A DNA stretch of 64,000 nt, taken from positions 4,544,501 through 4,608,500 of the forward strand of contig NZ_CP119147.1 in NCBI RefSeq assembly GCF_029167645.1, written 5' to 3'. This DNA comes from Streptomyces sp. AM 2-1-1 (GTDB lineage Bacteria; Actinomycetota; Actinomycetes; Streptomycetales; Streptomycetaceae). Each line of letters begins with the position of its first letter. Position 1 is the stretch's first letter. The translations under genes were made by a program, and so were the position numbers. The notes beneath the pieces are model-generated. The model ran no database searches and was not told where the DNA came from. It saw only the letters and a program-made list of their open reading frames with translations. Positions 1-9,151 of this stretch are shown here, piece by piece.

Positions 1-1
1 G

Positions 2-1615
2 TTCGCCGACGCCATGGACGACAAGTCCTGGCCCGTCACCCAGTACATCGGCGGCCGCGGCTACCTCACCGTCGTCAACGACACCGACAGCGAGGACTGG
101 AAGCGCCCCGGCGTCCGGACGATCATCGAGAACGCCACGCCGAAGGGCGGCAAGGGCGCGATCATCCTGATGCACGACTCGGGCGGCGACCGGTCCCAGA
201 CGGTGAAGGCGCTCGACACCTTCCTGCCCTCCCTGCAGAAGCAGGGGTACGAGTTCACCAACCTCACCACCGCCCTCGGCTCCCCGAGCGCGCTCACCCC
301 CGTCACCGGGTCCGCGCTCTGGAAGGGCAAGACCTTCGTCACCGCGGTGGGTTTCTCCGAGGACGTCACCGGCGTCATGGTGGCCGGCCTCTCGGTGGTC
401 GGTGTCCTCGTCATCGGCCGCTTCGGCCTGATGCTGCTGCTCTCCTTCGTGCACGCCCGCCGGGTGCGCCGCCGGAACTTCCGGTGGGGCGACGCCCCCG
501 TCACCGGCCGGGTGTCGGTGCTCGTGCCCGCCTACAACGAGCGCAAGTGCATCGAGGCGACCGTCCGTTCCCTCATGGCCAGCGACCATCCGATCGAGAT
601 CATCGTCATCGACGACGGCTCGACGGACGGCACCGCCGTCATCGTCGAGGACATGCGGCTCCCGAACGTCCGCGTGGTGCGCCAGCAGAACGCGGGCAAA
701 CCCGCCGCGCTCAACAACGGCATCGCGCACGCCCGCTACGACATCGTCGTGATGATGGACGGCGACACCGTCTTCGAGCCGTCCACCGTCCGCGAGCTCG
801 TCCAGCCCTTCGCGAACCCCAAGGTCGGCGCCGTCGCGGGCAACGCCAAGGTCGGCAACCGCGACTCGCTGATCGGCGCCTGGCAGCACATCGAGTACGT
901 GATGGGCTTCAACCTGGACCGCCGGATGTACGACGTCCTGCGCTGCATGCCCACCATCCCCGGTGCGGTCGGCGCCTTCCGCCGCACCGCGCTGGACCGG
1001 GTCGGCGGCATGAGCGAGGACACCCTCGCCGAGGACACCGACATCACGATGGCCCTGCACCGCGACGGCTGGGACGTCGTCTACGCGGAGAACGCCCGCG
1101 CCTGGACCGAGGCGCCGGAGTCCGTGCAGCAGCTCTGGTCCCAGCGCTACCGCTGGTCCTACGGCACCATGCAGGCCATCTGGAAGCACCGCGGCGCCGT
1201 CTTCGACCGCGGCCACTCCGGACGGTTCGGCCGCGTCGGCCTGCCGTTCGTCTCGCTCTTCATGGTCGTCGCCCCGCTGCTCGCCCCGCTCATCGACGTC
1301 TTCCTGGTGTACGGGCTGATCTTCGGCCCCACCGGCAAGACCGTCGCCGCATGGTTCGGCGTGCTGCTGGTCCAGGCCGTCTGCGCCGCCTACGCGTTCC
1401 GGCTCGACAAGGAACGCATGAGCTACCTGATCTCCCTGCCGCTCCAGCAGATCCTCTACCGGCAGCTCATGTACGTCGTGCTGCTCCAGTCCTGGATCAC
1501 CGCCCTCACCGGCGGCCGGCTGCGCTGGCAGAAACTGCGCCGCACCGGCGTCCTGGACGCTCCCGGCGCGATGCCGGGAGCACGCGTCGGCACCGACCGG
1601 AGGCCCGTCGGATGA
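2..1615 (+). CDS. matB: Bifunctional polysaccharide deacetylase / family 2 glycosyltransferase (MatB-like), 5' truncated
   Basis: The reading frame is open to the left edge, so the N-terminus is missing; an internal ATG at 14 is not the true start. The first ~100 residues match the end of a NodB-type deacetylase domain (ILMHDSGGDRSQT). A membrane segment follows near bases 365-450, then a processive GT2 domain with VPAYNE, DDGSTDG (about 608-628), DGDT (about 757-768) and QRYRW (1141-1155). Hydrophobic segments follow at about 1240-1350 and 1360-1500. Fused deacetylase/GT2 proteins of this kind (MatA/MatB) are known in Streptomyces to make a poly-beta-1,6-GlcNAc-like surface glycan that drives pellet formation. 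The name rests on architecture and on the acyltransferase that follows; it could be a MatA-type paralogue. The stop overlaps the next start (ATGA). Confidence 0.8.
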   Translation, partial: FADAMDDKSWPVTQYIGGRGYLTVVNDTDSEDWKRPGVRTIIENATPKGGKGAIILMHDSGGDRSQTVKALDTFLPSLQKQGYEFTNLTTALGSPSALTPVTGSALWKGKTFVTAVGFSEDVTGVMVAGLSVVGVLVIGRFGLMLLLSFVHARRVRRRNFRWGDAPVTGRVSVLVPAYNERKCIEATVRSLMASDHPIEIIVIDDGSTDGTAVIVEDMRLPNVRVVRQQNAGKPAALNNGIAHARYDIVVMMDGDTVFEPSTVRELVQPFANPKVGAVAGNAKVGNRDSLIGAWQHIEYVMGFNLDRRMYDVLRCMPTIPGAVGAFRRTALDRVGGMSEDTLAEDTDITMALHRDGWDVVYAENARAWTEAPESVQQLWSQRYRWSYGTMQAIWKHRGAVFDRGHSGRFGRVGLPFVSLFMVVAPLLAPLIDVFLVYGLIFGPTGKTVAAWFGVLLVQAVCAAYAFRLDKERMSYLISLPLQQILYRQLMYVVLLQSWITALTGGRLRWQKLRRTGVLDAPGAMPGARVGTDRRPVG

Positions 1616-3021
1616 GCTGGAACCCGCCCACCCCGCCGAGCGGCGAGGACACCGCGCGGCTGCGGGTCCCCGCCCCCCCGGCGCACCGCCGCGCCCCCCG
1701 GACCCACCAGGCGCCCGCACCCGCCGTGCCGTACGCCACCGCGCCCGGCAGCTACCTCGGCGACTTCGGCGACGGGGCCGGGGCGCCGCACCCGGGCCGG
1801 CACGCCGGCGGTCCCGCCGTACCGGAGGCGCCGGACGCCGCGGACACCGCACCGGCCGCCGCCAAGCGGCCCGTGCGCGACCGCTACCTCGACGTGCTGC
1901 GCTCCATAGCCCTGGTCCGCGTGGTGGTCTACCACCTCTTCGGCTGGGCCTGGCTGACCGTCCTCTTCCCGTCGATGGGCGTGATGTTCACGCTGGCCGG
2001 GTCGCTGATGGCCCGCTCGCTGGCCCGTCCCGCCTGGAGCGTCATCCGCAGCCGGGTGCGGCGACTGCTGCCCCCGATGTGGCTCTTCTCCGTCGTCGCC
2101 GTGCCCGCCATGTTCTGGCTCGGCTGGAAGCCGGTGAAGGAGGAAGGGCTCTGGTGGTTCGTCCGCCTGGCGAGCTACATCCTGCCGGTGGGCACCCCGC
2201 CCTACCCCGAGGAGAGCGGCTCCGAGGGCGGCTGGCTCGAGATCAGCTGGGCCGACCAGGCGGCCGGACCGCTCTGGTACATCCGCGCCTACCTCTGGTT
2301 CGTCATCGCCTCCCCGCTGCTGCTCAGGGCGTTCCGCAAGATGCCCTGGGCGACGATGCTCGCCCCGATCGGCCTCACCGCGATCTTCGGCACCGGACTG
2401 ATCACCATCCCCGGCGCCACCGGCGAGGGCGTCGTGGACTTCACGGTCTTCGGCTCCTGCTGGATCCTCGGCTTCGCCCACCACGACGGAGTGCTGAAGC
2501 GCGTCCCGCGCTACCTCGCCGTCTCCTCGGCCGCGATCATCATGGGCTTCGGCCTCTGGTGGGCCTCCGGACACCTCACCGAGGAGGGGTGGAACCTCGA
2601 CGAGATCCCGCTCGCCCAGGCCACCTGGTCGTTCGGGTTCTGCCTGATCCTGCTCCAGTACGCCCCGTCCTGGGAGAAGCTGCCCGGCCGCCTCGCCCCG
2701 TACGACTCTCTCGTCACCCTCGCCAACAACCGTGCCGTGACGATTTACATATGGCACAACCTGCTGCTCATGGCGACGGTGCCGCTGATAGACCAGATGT
2801 GGAGGATCGGCTGGGCCGACGAGCACCTCGGCCCCTACTCCGACGGCCTCTACACCGGGCTGAGTCTGATCCTCATCTGGCCCCTGATAGGGCTCGCGAT
2901 CCTCGCCTTCGGCTGGGTCGAGGACGTCGCGGCGAAACGCCGGCCCCGGCTCTGGCCGTCCGGCAAGCCCGCCCGGCCGACGCCCGTCCCGGCGGCCGCG
3001 GGCGGCCACCACCGGCACTGA
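1612..3021 (+). CDS. Membrane acyltransferase, acyltransferase-3 (OafA/WecH-like) family
   Basis: Predicted 469 residues starting at the ATG that overlaps the glycosyltransferase stop, so the two genes are probably translationally coupled. The first ~85 residues are proline- and alanine-rich and probably cytoplasmic. From RDRYLDVLRSIA onward there are about ten hydrophobic segments typical of acyltransferase-3 proteins, with the family histidine in VVVYHLFG. Such enzymes O-acylate sugars or cell-surface glycans. The position suggests it decorates the polymer made by the upstream synthase; that role is inferred and the acyl group is unknown. A strong hairpin 50 bases after the stop closes the operon. 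Confidence 0.82.
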   Translation: MSWNPPTPPSGEDTARLRVPAPPAHRRAPRTHQAPAPAVPYATAPGSYLGDFGDGAGAPHPGRHAGGPAVPEAPDAADTAPAAAKRPVRDRYLDVLRSIALVRVVVYHLFGWAWLTVLFPSMGVMFTLAGSLMARSLARPAWSVIRSRVRRLLPPMWLFSVVAVPAMFWLGWKPVKEEGLWWFVRLASYILPVGTPPYPEESGSEGGWLEISWADQAAGPLWYIRAYLWFVIASPLLLRAFRKMPWATMLAPIGLTAIFGTGLITIPGATGEGVVDFTVFGSCWILGFAHHDGVLKRVPRYLAVSSAAIIMGFGLWWASGHLTEEGWNLDEIPLAQATWSFGFCLILLQYAPSWEKLPGRLAPYDSLVTLANNRAVTIYIWHNLLLMATVPLIDQMWRIGWADEHLGPYSDGLYTGLSLILIWPLIGLAILAFGWVEDVAAKRRPRLWPSGKPARPTPVPAAAGGHHRH

Positions 3022-3071
3022 CCGGCCCGTGGCCGCCGCCGCGCCCCATGGCTCCGGGGCGTGACGTTCTG

Positions 3072-3099
3072 CTCACCGGGCCGGTCCCGGCCCGGTGAG
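3072..3099 (+). terminator. Rho-independent-type hairpin after the glycan operon
   Basis: Near-perfect inverted repeat: arms 3072-3084 and 3087-3099 (CTCACCGGGCCGG / CCGGCCCGGTGAG), with no U-tract, as is common in Streptomyces. It lies between the acyltransferase stop and narK. Confidence 0.65.
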
Positions 3100-3126
3100 A
3101 GCAAGGTTGCGCACCGGTCACCTCAC

Positions 3127-3142
3127 GGCACCGCGCGGAAAC
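3127..3142 (+). promoter_or_regulatory. Candidate GlnR-type box upstream of narK
   Basis: GGCAC-N6-GAAAC resembles the GlnR motif gTnAC-n6-GaAAc with one mismatch in the first half. It lies about 50 bases before the narK start. A weaker overlapping pair starts with GTCAC at 3117. Nitrate genes are known GlnR/NnaR targets; binding here is inferred. Confidence 0.35.
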
Positions 3143-3193
3143 GCGCACTCCCTAGCGTCGGGAGCAACACCCCGACCCCCGTGGAGGCGCGTG

Positions 3194-4525
3194 ATGGCTG
3201 GCCGTTGGATCGAGCACTGGGACCCGGAGGACGAGACCTTCTGGCAGGAGAAGGGCCGCCCGGTGGCCCGACGGAACCTCTGGTTCTCCGTCCTCTCCGA
3301 GCACATCGGGTTCTCCATCTGGTCCCTGTGGTCGGTGATGGTCCTCTTCATGGGACCGGAGTACGGGGTCGACCCGGCCGGGAAGTTCTTCCTGATCTCC
3401 ACCGCCACCCTGGTGGGGGCGATCGTGCGTGTCCCGTACACCTTCGCCGTGGCCCGCTTCGGCGGCCGCAACTGGACGGTGTTCAGCGCCCTCTCGCTGC
3501 TGGTGCCCGCCGTCGCCGCGTTCGTGGTGATGGAGCCCGGCACCTCGTACGGCACCTTTGTGGTGGTCGCCGCGCTCGCCGGCATCGGCGGCGGCAACTT
3601 CGCCTCCTCGATGACCAACATCAACGCCTTCTTCCCGCTCCGCGAGAAGGGCTGGGCGCTCGGCCTCAACGCGGGCGGCGGCAACATCGGCGTCCCCGTC
3701 GTCCAGCTCATCGGCCTGCTGGTCATCGGCACCGCCGGCGCCACCCACCCCCGGATCGTCCTCGGCGTGTACGTCCCCTTCATCGTGGTCGCCGCGCTCT
3801 GCGCCGCCCGGTACATGGACAACCTCGTCCCCGTGAAGAACGACACCGGAGCCGCCAAGCAGGCGGTGCGCGAGGCCCACACCTGGATCATGGCCGTCCT
3901 CTACGTCGGCACCTTCGGTTCCTTCATCGGCTACAGCTTCGCCTTCGGCCTGGTCCTCCAGACGGAGTTCGGCCGCACCCCGCTCCAGGCGGCCTCCCTC
4001 ACCTTCATCGGCCCGCTGCTCGGCTCGCTGATCCGCCCGCTCGGCGGCCGGCTCGCCGACCGGCTCGGCGGCGCCCGCATCACCCTCTGGAACTTCGCCG
4101 CGATGGCCGTCGCCACCGGCGTCGTCGTGCACGCCTCCGGAACCGAGTCGCTCCCCCTCTTCCTCGTCGGCTTCATCGCCCTCTTCGTCCTGACCGGTCT
4201 GGGCAACGGCTCGACGTTCAAGATGATCCCGGGGATCTTCCACGCCAAGGCGATCAGCAGGGGCCTGCGCGGCGAGGCGGCGGCCGCCGAGGGCCGGCGG
4301 CTCTCCGGGGCGGCCATGGGTCTCATCGGCGCGGTGGGCGCGATCGGCGGACTCGCCATCAACCTCGCCTTCCGCCAGTCCTTCCAGACCTCCGGCACCG
4401 GAACCGCCGCCTTCTGGTCCTTCCTCGCCTTCTACGCGGTGTGCTTCGCACTCACCTGGGCGGTATACCTTCGTCGTCCGCTGATCAGCCCCGCCAAGGC
4501 CCCCGTCGGCTACGCGGAGGTCTGA
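3194..4525 (+). CDS. narK: Nitrate/nitrite antiporter, MFS NNP family (NarK-like)
   Basis: Predicted 443 residues with 12 hydrophobic segments. It carries the nitrate/nitrite porter signatures, glycine-rich GIGGGNFASSMTNINAFFP in the first half and GLGNGSTFKMIP in the second. The start is ATG 3194 (MAGRWIEHWDPEDETFW), preceded by GGAGG at about 3183; GTG 3191 immediately upstream is an alternative. It probably moves nitrate in and/or nitrite out across the cytoplasmic membrane for assimilation. The following gene encodes the nitrate-assimilation regulator NnaR, and GlnR-like boxes flank the gene. No nitrate reductase lies in the window. Confidence 0.9.
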   Translation: MAGRWIEHWDPEDETFWQEKGRPVARRNLWFSVLSEHIGFSIWSLWSVMVLFMGPEYGVDPAGKFFLISTATLVGAIVRVPYTFAVARFGGRNWTVFSALSLLVPAVAAFVVMEPGTSYGTFVVVAALAGIGGGNFASSMTNINAFFPLREKGWALGLNAGGGNIGVPVVQLIGLLVIGTAGATHPRIVLGVYVPFIVVAALCAARYMDNLVPVKNDTGAAKQAVREAHTWIMAVLYVGTFGSFIGYSFAFGLVLQTEFGRTPLQAASLTFIGPLLGSLIRPLGGRLADRLGGARITLWNFAAMAVATGVVVHASGTESLPLFLVGFIALFVLTGLGNGSTFKMIPGIFHAKAISRGLRGEAAAAEGRRLSGAAMGLIGAVGAIGGLAINLAFRQSFQTSGTGTAAFWSFLAFYAVCFALTWAVYLRRPLISPAKAPVGYAEV

Positions 4526-4549
4526 GGAGGCCCCGGAGAGTCGTACGAC

Positions 4550-4565
4550 GTAACGGGCGGGAAAT
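4550..4565 (+). promoter_or_regulatory. Candidate GlnR box upstream of nnaR
   Basis: GTAAC-N6-GAAAT matches the GlnR consensus gTnAC-n6-GaAAc at all but the last base. It lies about 85-110 bases before the nnaR start in a short intergenic region. GlnR is the global nitrogen regulator of Streptomyces; binding at this site is inferred. Confidence 0.5.
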
Positions 4566-4658
4566 ACGGGGGAACCGAGCCTGTCACGCGGGATTGACAG
4601 TCTCGGTCCACCGCACAGCGGCAGCGACCGCGGGAACGAGAGCCGGGTAGATCACGCC

Positions 4659-5801
4659 ATGCAGGAAGACGAAGCGACGCACGGACCCCTCGCGGGCTTC
4701 ACGGTCGGAGTGACCGCCGCCCGTCGTGCCGAGGAACTCGGCACCCTCCTCCGGCGCCGGGGCGCCCAGGTCCTCCACGCCCCCGCCTTGCGGATCGTGC
4801 CGCTCGCCGACGACAGCGAACTGCTCACCGCCACCAAGGCACTGATCGGCCACGCCCCCGACGTCGTCGTCGCCACCACCGCCATCGGCTTCCGCGGCTG
4901 GGTGGAGGCGGCCGACGGCTGGGGCATCGGCGACCAGCTGCTGGAACGGCTGCGCGGCGTCGAACTCCTCGCCCGCGGCCCCAAGGTGAAGGGCTCCATC
5001 CGGGCGGCCGGCCTCACCGAAGCCTGGTCGCCCGCCTCCGAGTCCATGGCCGAGGTCCTCGAACGGCTCCTCGGCGAGGGCGTGGACGGCCGCCGCGTCG
5101 CTCTCCAGCTGCACGGCGAACCGCTCCCCGGGTTCGCCGAAACCCTCCGGGCCGCCGGCGCCGAGGTCATCGACGTACCCGTCTACCGCTGGATGCCCCC
5201 GCAGGACATCGCCCCGCTCGACCGGATGCTCGACCTCACCGCAGCCCGCGGCCTCGACGCGATCACCTTCACCAGTGCCCCCGCCGCCGCCTCCTTCCTC
5301 GACCGCGCCCAGGCCCGGGGCATGACCCCCGAGGTGATCGGCGCGCTCCACGACGACCTGCTCGTCGCCTGCGTCGGACCGGTCACCGCGCTCCCCCTCC
5401 AGGCGCGCGGCATCCCGACCGCCCAGCCCGAACGCTTCCGACTCGGCCCGCTCGTCCAGCTCCTCTGCGCCCAGCTCCCGACCCGCTCCCAGACCCTGCC
5501 GGTCGCCGGCCACCGGATCACCGTCCGCGGACACGCCGCGCTCGTCGACGGCGAGCTGCGCCCGGTGCCGCCCGCCGGCATGGCGCTGTTGCACGCGCTG
5601 ACCCGCCGGCCGGGGTGGGTGGTCTCCCGCGCCGACCTGCTGCGGGCCCTGCCCGGCAGCGGCAGCGACGAGCACGCGGTGGAGACCGCGATGGCCCGGC
5701 TGCGCACCGCACTCGGCTCGCCCCGCCTCATCCAGACCGTGGTCAAGCGCGGCTACCGGCTGGCCCTGGACCCGGTGGCGGACAGCAAGTACGGCGACTA
5801 G
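4659..5801 (+). CDS. nnaR: NnaR-type nitrate assimilation regulator (HemD-like domain plus winged helix)
   Basis: Predicted 380 residues. Residues ~10-260 resemble uroporphyrinogen-III synthase (HemD). The C-terminal ~100 residues form an OmpR/PhoB-type winged helix ending VVKRGYRLALD. The known Streptomyces protein with this architecture, NnaR, acts with GlnR on nitrate/nitrite genes, and adjacency to narK fits. The HemD part may sense a ligand rather than catalyse; this is inferred. A TAGATC -10-like element at 4648-4653 ends five bases before the ATG and no Shine-Dalgarno is seen, suggesting a leaderless transcript. Databases often call such proteins plain uroporphyrinogen-III synthase. 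Confidence 0.85.
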   Translation: MQEDEATHGPLAGFTVGVTAARRAEELGTLLRRRGAQVLHAPALRIVPLADDSELLTATKALIGHAPDVVVATTAIGFRGWVEAADGWGIGDQLLERLRGVELLARGPKVKGSIRAAGLTEAWSPASESMAEVLERLLGEGVDGRRVALQLHGEPLPGFAETLRAAGAEVIDVPVYRWMPPQDIAPLDRMLDLTAARGLDAITFTSAPAAASFLDRAQARGMTPEVIGALHDDLLVACVGPVTALPLQARGIPTAQPERFRLGPLVQLLCAQLPTRSQTLPVAGHRITVRGHAALVDGELRPVPPAGMALLHALTRRPGWVVSRADLLRALPGSGSDEHAVETAMARLRTALGSPRLIQTVVKRGYRLALDPVADSKYGD

Positions 5802-5823
5802 GCCATGCCTCCGGCGTTCCCCC

Positions 5824-5847
5824 GCGAACGCGAACGCGAACGCGAAC
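5824..5847. repeat. Four perfect GCGAAC hexamers
   Basis: Four uninterrupted copies of GCGAAC lie in the short gap between nnaR and the acetyltransferase gene. The array is not within a coding sequence; copy number may vary by slippage. Confidence 0.9.
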
Positions 5848-5910
5848 GAGGGCGGGGCGGTCGGCGGGGGCGGCCGGTAGCCGTGCGAAGACCGGGGATA
5901 GCGTGCCGGA

Positions 5911-6462
5911 ATGAACGACGCCCCCCGCCCCCTCTCCGACGGCAGGTCCCTGCGGCCGGCCGCACCCTCGGACGCCCCGGCGCTCGCGGCGGCGCTGGTG
6001 CGCAGCCGTACGTACATGGCTCCCTTCGAGCCGGTGCGCCCCGACTCCTTCTACACGCCCGAGGGACAGGCGGAACGCCTCGCCGGCCACACGGCGGCCG
6101 GGGGACTCGCCTGGGTCGCCGTCGACGAGGAGGACCGGGCGGTCGCCTCCTTCACCCTCTCGGGAATCGTGCGCGGCGCGTTCCGCAGCGCGGCCCTCGG
6201 GTACTGGGTCGACGTGGAGCAGACCGGCCGGGGCATCGCCACCGCGGCGGTCGGCCGGATCTGCGACCTGGCCCGCGACGACCTCGGGCTGCACCGGGTC
6301 GAGGCCGGAACCCTGACGTACAACCTCGCCTCGCAGCGGGTGCTGGTGAAGTGCGGCTTCGAGGAGTTCGGCACGGCCCCCCGGTTCCTCCACATCGACG
6401 GTGAGTGGCGTGACCACCGGCTCTTCCAGCGCATCCTGCACGACGACCCGCCCCGCGACTGA
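5911..6462 (+). CDS. GNAT-family N-acetyltransferase (RimJ/RimL-like)
   Basis: Predicted 183 residues with the acetyl-CoA-binding core of the RimJ/RimL type: LGYWVDVEQTGRGIATAAV (motif A, with the GRGIA loop) followed by LHRVEAGTLTYNLASQRVL and KCGFEEFG. This family acetylates N-terminal amines of ribosomal or other proteins, or small molecules; the substrate is unknown. The start is ATG 5911. TAGCGT at 5899-5904 lies six bases before it and there is no Shine-Dalgarno, so the mRNA is probably leaderless. It appears to be transcribed alone. Confidence 0.85.
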   Translation: MNDAPRPLSDGRSLRPAAPSDAPALAAALVRSRTYMAPFEPVRPDSFYTPEGQAERLAGHTAAGGLAWVAVDEEDRAVASFTLSGIVRGAFRSAALGYWVDVEQTGRGIATAAVGRICDLARDDLGLHRVEAGTLTYNLASQRVLVKCGFEEFGTAPRFLHIDGEWRDHRLFQRILHDDPPRD

Positions 6463-6605
6463 CCGGAGCCGTCCGGGACTCCGCCGCGCCGCTCCTGTCG
6501 TCCGACCGGGTCCCGGTCCGCGATCGGGGTGCCCCGGCTGATGCGCATCGGCCCCCCGTCGCGTACGGTTGACGGCTGCCCAACGCACGTCAGAAAGGGG
6601 CCTCG

Positions 6606-9002
6606 GTGGCCGCGCAGGATGCCGCTGTCGATTCTCTGCGGGACCGGGAAATCGGTGTCGAACAGGATCATCTGGACCGGGTTTACGCCCGCCTCGAAGA
6701 GAAGATCGACGAGGCTCAATTCCTCATGCACGACGCCGTCAAGCGAGGTCAGGTCGGCACCCCCGGCGCCCTCGCCGAACGGGACGCCCAGGTCTTCCGG
6801 GCAGGCATCCACCTCAACCGGCTGCACAGCGAGTTCGAGGACTTCCTCTTCGGCCGGGTCGACCTGCTCCTCGGCGAGGACGGCGAACGCGGACCGGACG
6901 GGGCCTTCACCTCGGTCCAGCCCGCCGAGGGGGCCGTACGCGCCGACGACACGGCGGACATCGCCGAGACCCTGCACATCGGCCGGATCGGCGTGCTGGC
7001 CGCCGACTACTCGCCGCTGGTGATCGACTGGCGGGCCCCGGCCGCCGCGCCGTTCTACCGCTCCACGCCCAAGGACCCCGGCCGGGTCGTGCGCCGCCGT
7101 GTCATCCGCTCCCGGGGCCGTCGCGTCCTCGGCGTCGAGGACGACCTGATGCGCCCGGAGCTGACGGCGTACCTGGACGGCGAGAAGCTCCCCGTCATCG
7201 GCGACGGCGCCCTGATGGCCGCGCTGGGCCAGGCCCGCAGCCACACCATGCGGGACATCGTCTCCTCCATCCAGGCCGAGCAGGACCTGGTCATCCGGGC
7301 CCCCGCCGCCTCGGTCACCGAGGTCACCGGCGGACCCGGCACCGGCAAGACCGCCGTCGCCCTGCACCGCGCCGCGTACCTGCTCTACCAGGACCGGCGG
7401 CGGTACGCGGGCGGCATCCTGATCGTCTCGCCGACCCCGCTCCTCGTCGCGTACACCGAGGGCGTGCTGCCCTCCCTCGGCGAGGAGGGGCAGGTCGCCA
7501 TCCGCGCGGTCGGCTCCCTCTCCGACGAGGCGGCCGGCGTCGCCGGCGCCACCACTTACGACGAGCCCGCCGTCGCCCGGATCAAGGGCTCCTCGCGGAT
7601 GCTCCAGGTGCTCCGCAAGGCCTCCCGCGGCGCCCTCGACCAGCCCGCCCCGCGCAACGCGCCCCGCGAGGACGGCCAGCTCTCCTTCGGCGAGGAGAGC
7701 GCGCCCGCCGCCGCGCCGGGCGGCGCGAGACCCGCGACCCCCACCCGCCTGCGCGTCGTCGCCTTCGGCGCCCGGGTAGAGCTGGAGGCCGACGAGCTCC
7801 AGCGCATCCGCCACAACGCGCTGGGCGGCTCCGCCCCCGTCAACCTGCTCCGCCCGCGCGCCCGGAAGCTGCTCCTCGACGCGCTCTGGAGCAAGTCGTC
7901 CGGCCGCGGCCGCTACACCGACCCCGAGCTCGCCGCCGAGCTCCGCTCCTCCTTCGACGACGACGTCTCCACCGAGACCCCGTTCCTGGAGTTCCTGGAC
8001 GCCTGGTGGCCGGAGCTCACCCCGCGCGGGGTGCTCGCCGCGATGGCCGACGAGAAGCGGCTGGCCCGCTGGTCCCGCCGCGTCCTCAACCAGGGCGAGG
8101 TACGCCGCCTCGCGCGCTCCCTCAAGCGCCTCGGCGCCGACGGCCAGGGCCCTGTCTCCGTGCACGACGTGGCCCTGCTCGACGAACTCCAGGCCCTGCT
8201 CGGCGCACCGCCGCGCCCGCGCAGGAAGCGCGAGGCGGACCCGCTCGACCAGCTCTCCGGGCTGGAGGAGCTGATGCCGCAGCGCGAGGAGACCCGGCGC
8301 GAGCGGGCCGAACGGCTGGCGGAGGAGCGGACCGAGTACGCGCACGTCATCGTCGACGAGGCGCAGGACCTGACGCCCATGCAGTGGCGGATGGTCGGAC
8401 GCCGGGGCCGGCACGCCACCTGGACGATCGTCGGCGACCCCGCGCAGTCCTCCTGGTCCGACCCGGAGGAGGCGGCCGCCGCCCGTGACGAGGCGCTGGG
8501 CAGCCGCCCCCGGCGCCGCTTCACGCTCACCGTGAACTACCGCAACCCGGCGGAGATCGCCGAGCTGGCGGCGAAGGTGCTGCGGCTGGCCATGCCCGGT
8601 ACGGAGTCGCCCTCCGCCGTCCGGTCCACCGGCATCGAGCCGCGCTTCACGACCGTGGGCGACCAGGAGCTCTCCGTCCGCGTCCGCGAGGAGGCCCGCC
8701 GGCTGCTCGACCGGGTCGACGGCACGGTCGGCGTGGTCGTGGCGATGAACCGCCGCGCCCAGGCCCGCGCGTGGCTGGCCGAGCTGGGGGAGCGCGTGGT
8801 CGCGCTCGGCAGCCTGGAGGCCAAGGGGCTGGAGTACGACGCCACGGTGGTCGTCTCCCCGGCCGAGATCGCCGACGAGTCGCCCGCCGGACTCCGGGTC
8901 CTGTACGTCGCCCTCACCCGGGCGACACAGCAGCTCACGGTGGTTTCGGCCGCCGCGGACCTGCCGGACGAGAACGGGGTGCCGGACCTGCTGCGGGAGT
9001 GA
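6606..9002 (+). CDS. helD: HelD-like UvrD-family ATPase (RNA polymerase-associated)
   Basis: Predicted 798 residues. The start is GTG 6606 with AAAGGGG about eight bases upstream. The N-terminal ~150 residues are charged and helical (RDREIGVEQDHLDRVYARLE), as in HelD proteins that insert into RNA polymerase channels. The superfamily-1 core has Walker A GGPGTGKTA (residue ~241), Walker B VIVDEAQDLTPMQWRM (~582), GDPAQSSW, and a C-terminal ALTRATQQL motif. HelD proteins detach or recycle RNA polymerase, and the related HelR confers rifamycin tolerance. Which role applies cannot be told from sequence. A low-complexity acidic/alanine stretch near base 7700 splits the ATPase region. Confidence 0.85.
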   Translation: MAAQDAAVDSLRDREIGVEQDHLDRVYARLEEKIDEAQFLMHDAVKRGQVGTPGALAERDAQVFRAGIHLNRLHSEFEDFLFGRVDLLLGEDGERGPDGAFTSVQPAEGAVRADDTADIAETLHIGRIGVLAADYSPLVIDWRAPAAAPFYRSTPKDPGRVVRRRVIRSRGRRVLGVEDDLMRPELTAYLDGEKLPVIGDGALMAALGQARSHTMRDIVSSIQAEQDLVIRAPAASVTEVTGGPGTGKTAVALHRAAYLLYQDRRRYAGGILIVSPTPLLVAYTEGVLPSLGEEGQVAIRAVGSLSDEAAGVAGATTYDEPAVARIKGSSRMLQVLRKASRGALDQPAPRNAPREDGQLSFGEESAPAAAPGGARPATPTRLRVVAFGARVELEADELQRIRHNALGGSAPVNLLRPRARKLLLDALWSKSSGRGRYTDPELAAELRSSFDDDVSTETPFLEFLDAWWPELTPRGVLAAMADEKRLARWSRRVLNQGEVRRLARSLKRLGADGQGPVSVHDVALLDELQALLGAPPRPRRKREADPLDQLSGLEELMPQREETRRERAERLAEERTEYAHVIVDEAQDLTPMQWRMVGRRGRHATWTIVGDPAQSSWSDPEEAAAARDEALGSRPRRRFTLTVNYRNPAEIAELAAKVLRLAMPGTESPSAVRSTGIEPRFTTVGDQELSVRVREEARRLLDRVDGTVGVVVAMNRRAQARAWLAELGERVVALGSLEAKGLEYDATVVVSPAEIADESPAGLRVLYVALTRATQQLTVVSAAADLPDENGVPDLLRE

Positions 9003-9140
9003 CCGGCCGGGCGGCGCACGGGTCCGGGGCCCTGCCGGGGGAGTCCGGCGGCCCCCCGCGACGGGTGGTTCGGGGCACCGGGGCCCTCCTTCGCCGAGAG
9101 TCAACCCGCTGCGGGGGAATCACTTCTCCCGGGTGTTTGT

Positions 9141-9146
9141 TAGCCT
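9141..9146 (+). promoter_or_regulatory. Putative -10 element of a structured RNA
   Basis: TAGCCT fits TANNNT and ends six bases before the first paired base of the folded element starting near 9152. No convincing -35 is visible. Confidence 0.4.
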
Positions 9147-9151
9147 GGTGT

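Noticed and set aside
484..3021. Long open frame extending far upstream of the acyltransferase start
   Set aside because: The part before 1612 is an Arg/Pro-rich shadow of the glycosyltransferase gene; the real start is the ATGA overlap.
6051..9104. Very long minus-strand open frame opposite helD
   Set aside because: It is a GC-rich antisense shadow without domains; the plus strand encodes a clear HelD protein.
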